A stretch of DNA of 64,000 bases. It comes from Halorhabdus amylolytica. Lineage in GTDB: Archaea; Halobacteriota; Halobacteria; Halobacteriales; Haloarculaceae. The notes under the pieces are model-generated. The model was not told the DNA's origin. It ran no database searches and saw only the letters and a list, made by a program, of their open reading frames with translations. Position numbers and translations under genes: made by a program. The DNA is taken from NCBI RefSeq assembly GCF_004944975.1, contig NZ_SPQG01000002.1:62001-126000 (forward strand), given 5' to 3'. Shown in pieces: positions 62,445 to 64,000 of this stretch; the first letter of the stretch is position 1; each line of letters begins with the position of its first letter.

Positions 62445-62789
62445 GTGACCGACGAGGACGTCCTGGAGGATGTCGCTGCTCTCCTCGAGGACGACTGTGC
62501 GCGCACAATCCTTGCAGCGACGAGTACGCGACCCATGACTGCCAAGGAACTCACAGACCACTGTGACGTGTCGGGACCGACTATCTACCGCCGCATCGAG
62601 GATCTCGACGAGCTGGATCTGATCGAAGTCCGGACCCGGCTCGACACTGAGAGCGGCCATCACGAAAAGCTGTACGCGGCGACGCTTTCGGAAGTCTCAG
62701 TGACTCTTCGTGAAGGTGCTTTCGAGGTCAGCGTCGACCGTCGTGAACCGATCGCCGATCGCTTCACCAGGCTCGTGGAGGGTATGTAG
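62445..62789 (+). CDS. Winged-helix transcriptional regulator (ArsR-like)
   Basis: 114 residues from the GTG at 62445 (MTDEDVLEDVAALLEDD); in-frame GTGs at 62430 and 62439 are alternatives. I choose 62445 because box A at 62413 predicts transcription from about 62442. Winged helix: ARTILAATSTRPMTAKELTDH, VSGPTIYRRIEDLDELDLIEV recognition helix, then the wing YAATLSEVSVTL. Divergent from the exporter and followed by a membrane protein two bases later, a pairing common in haloarchaea. Confidence 0.82.
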   Translation: MTDEDVLEDVAALLEDDCARTILAATSTRPMTAKELTDHCDVSGPTIYRRIEDLDELDLIEVRTRLDTESGHHEKLYAATLSEVSVTLREGAFEVSVDRREPIADRFTRLVEGM

Positions 62790-62791
62790 CC

Positions 62792-63151
62792 GTGATCGAT
62801 GTCCAGTCCCTTCACGGTGGTCTCGTCCCGTTACAGAGCGTCTCTGCCCCATCGAGCCTGGCAGAACTGCTGGTGGTAGCCGGTGGGGCCATCACGGTCG
62901 CGATCAGCGTCGCCATCGCTTACGTCGCCTTCCGGGGCTACAGACGGAATGCGAGTCGCCCGATGCTGTTCATCGCGATCGGGTTCGTCCTCGCGATTGC
63001 GTTCCCCGGGACGCTCGATTACCTGCTGTACGTCCTCATCGTCGCCTTCGACTTCCAGCTACCGATCAAGGAGATCTATCTGGCCGGGATCATGCAGGCC
63101 AGTCAACTCCTCGGCATGGCGTCGATCCTCTATGCGTTGCTTATGCAGTGA
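62792..63151 (+). CDS. Small membrane protein paired with the winged-helix regulator (DUF7521-like)
   Basis: 119 residues from the GTG at 62792 (MIDVQSLHGG). Three membrane helices (about 23-48, 57-82 and 90-117) with a basic RGYRRNASRP turn. It begins two bases after the stop of the regulator, so the two are translationally coupled. The pairing of a winged-helix regulator with a three-helix membrane protein recurs in haloarchaea and may form a membrane-linked sensor; function unproven. Confidence 0.75.
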   Translation: MIDVQSLHGGLVPLQSVSAPSSLAELLVVAGGAITVAISVAIAYVAFRGYRRNASRPMLFIAIGFVLAIAFPGTLDYLLYVLIVAFDFQLPIKEIYLAGIMQASQLLGMASILYALLMQ

Positions 63152-63192
63152 GAGTATCATTTCTCGTCGTCGATTCCCCCGACGGTTTCCAG

Positions 63193-63486
63193 TCACCCTG
63201 TCGTGACGCCAGTGGTGACTCCCTGTCCTCCGTCCTTTTCCGTCCGACGACCTCCGTTCACCCTGTCGGCGGTGGGCTCGTGTCGGTGGCCCACGAGCAG
63301 ACAGAGTACGTTACAGGTGAGCAAGAGGGCGACCACGTCGATCCGCGCCGGCCCGAACATTACCAGCGGCAACGACGCCAGCCCCAGGACCACGGCACTC
63401 CAGAACCCGGCTGCGACCAGGGCGTGTCCGAGTGCGGGACGGAGGTGATCGAACTGTTCGACGGTGGGGGGACCAATCCGTGTCAT
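63193..63486 (-). CDS. Two-helix membrane protein (97 aa)
   Basis: From the ATG at 63486 (MTRIGPPTVEQF). Two hydrophobic helices (about 20-42 and 46-64) with a short FGPARID turn, then a soluble, Gly/Thr-rich tail. No motif is recognised. It converges on the previous membrane gene. Confidence 0.55.
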   Translation of the reverse strand: MTRIGPPTVEQFDHLRPALGHALVAAGFWSAVVLGLASLPLVMFGPARIDVVALLLTCNVLCLLVGHRHEPTADRVNGGRRTEKDGGQGVTTGVTTG

Positions 63487-63571
63487 GTTCGGAAGACGGG
63501 CTCCGATCACCCAAAAGGTCACGGACGGTCAAAGCGTGCTTTGAGCTACCGGCCGTGGGTATGGTGGAGAC

Positions 63572-63835
63572 TCAGACGGCGTCGTCGGGTCGATGGTTCT
63601 CGGCCATCCGGTCGGCTTCGCGGGCGTAGCGGTCACGGTCGTCCGGATCGACCGGCGCGAGTCGGTCCGGTTCGACCTCGATCGCGGCGGTCACCGCTTC
63701 TTTCATCAGCAGCGCCGTCGATCGCTGCTGGGTGACGTGTCTCGATCCGTCCCGGGTCGCGTAGACGAGCGTCACCAGGTCCTCGTCGTAGAAGTCCCGT
63801 TCGACCAGCCAGCACTGTACAGTCTCCTCGCTCAT
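63572..63835 (-). CDS. Small conserved-looking protein (87 aa)
   Basis: From the ATG at 63835 (MSEETVQCWLVERDF). Beta-rich start (VQCWLVERDFYDEDLVTLVYATRDG), a helix with STALLMKEAVTAAIEV, and an acidic/basic C-terminal half. Similar small proteins are common in haloarchaea; no catalytic motif. The upstream part of the frame overlaps the promoter zone shared with the next gene, so the shorter start is used. Confidence 0.6.
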   Translation of the reverse strand: MSEETVQCWLVERDFYDEDLVTLVYATRDGSRHVTQQRSTALLMKEAVTAAIEVEPDRLAPVDPDDRDRYAREADRMAENHRPDDAV

Positions 63836-63944
63836 GGGGGCTCTTGGCAGGGTAACGGGTTGTATCCTCCGACCGACGAATCGGGCGGGACGGCCCCGTC
63901 CGGCGGCCAGTGGCTTCTTGTGATCGCGTCCCAAAGCTCACTCG

Positions 63945-64000
63945 ATGGCCGACTGGAGCGATCGCGTCGAGGAGTTGCTCTACGAGGGAGAGGATGTGAC
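63945..64000 (+). CDS. Start of a gene running off the window (N-terminal 18 residues)
   Basis: ATG at 63945 reads MADWSDRVEELLYEGEDV and runs past the window end. The hydrophilic start resembles haloarchaeal DUF proteins with MADW-type N-termini. No function can be given. Confidence 0.5.
   Translation, partial: MADWSDRVEELLYEGEDV

Overview
The window is chromosomal DNA of a haloarchaeon (class Halobacteria). The evidence is strongly acidic proteins, GC-rich coding DNA, archaeal translation factors and their modification enzymes (aIF5A, deoxyhypusine synthase, diphthine synthase), archaeal-type ribosomal proteins, an archaeosortase, HalX and CPxCG zinc-finger proteins, and TTTATA-like box A elements about 25 bases before near-leaderless starts. 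I cannot fix the genus from sequence alone.

Layout. 0-13.6 kb is core genome: the end of a SIS-domain gene, deoxyhypusine synthase, SprT, Nif3, a zinc-finger protein carrying an in-frame minisatellite, an agmatinase/aIF5A pair, a UbiB kinase, a small heat-shock protein, a GIDE membrane protein, a HAD phosphatase, a cold-shock protein, and a divergent pair made of a UbiA/lycopene-cyclase fusion and a DASH cryptochrome. 13.6-15.4 kb is a small AT-richer island holding a toxin-antitoxin pair in which the HicB antitoxin is fused to a complete YwgA-like winged-helix protein, followed by HicA. 15.4-28.8 kb is core metabolism and protein maintenance on the plus strand: type I GAPDH, phosphoglycerate kinase, phosphoesterase, aminopeptidase, HVO_0476-type zinc-finger protein, two tandem protein-isoaspartate methyltransferases, then a sugar kinase with a nucleoside hydrolase. 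28.8-33.5 kb holds ribosomal proteins L12, L10, L1 and L11 with a histidine kinase gene lodged between L1 and L11; the 3' end of the L11 gene is duplicated nearby.

33.6-49 kb continues with a DRG GTPase, a broken MATE transporter, a double glyoxalase, archaeosortase A, diphthine synthase, a HalX protein with a dead receiver domain, Trm5, a tRNA-Thr(CGU) preceded by two tandem hairpins, a DHH nuclease, NifU, ketopantoate reductase, and a metX-metY methionine operon. 49-52.2 kb is a decayed AT-rich accessory patch: two frameshifted remnants of a paired haloarchaeal gene module, a lipoprotein, and an inactivated ISH3-like insertion sequence with readable inverted ends. 52.2-64 kb holds an aldo/keto reductase, an aminotransferase, a nitroreductase remnant, NAD-dependent DNA ligase, pirin, two paralogous ABC exporters with a divergent winged-helix regulator, and small membrane proteins. 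An 82-bp element with perfect 16-bp inverted ends occurs twice, 5.5 kb apart, on either side of the ligA-ABC block.

Functional threads: modification of translation factors (hypusine: dys, speB, aIF5A; diphthamide: dph5), protein repair and quality control (two Pcm, two Hsp20, SprT), central carbon metabolism (gap, pgk), nucleoside salvage, sulfur amino acid synthesis, and surface-protein anchoring (artA). The strongest candidate for an under-described system is the YwgA-HicB/HicA module with its palindromic upstream region. Next are the 82-bp inverted-repeat element and the UbiA/lycopene-cyclase fusion.
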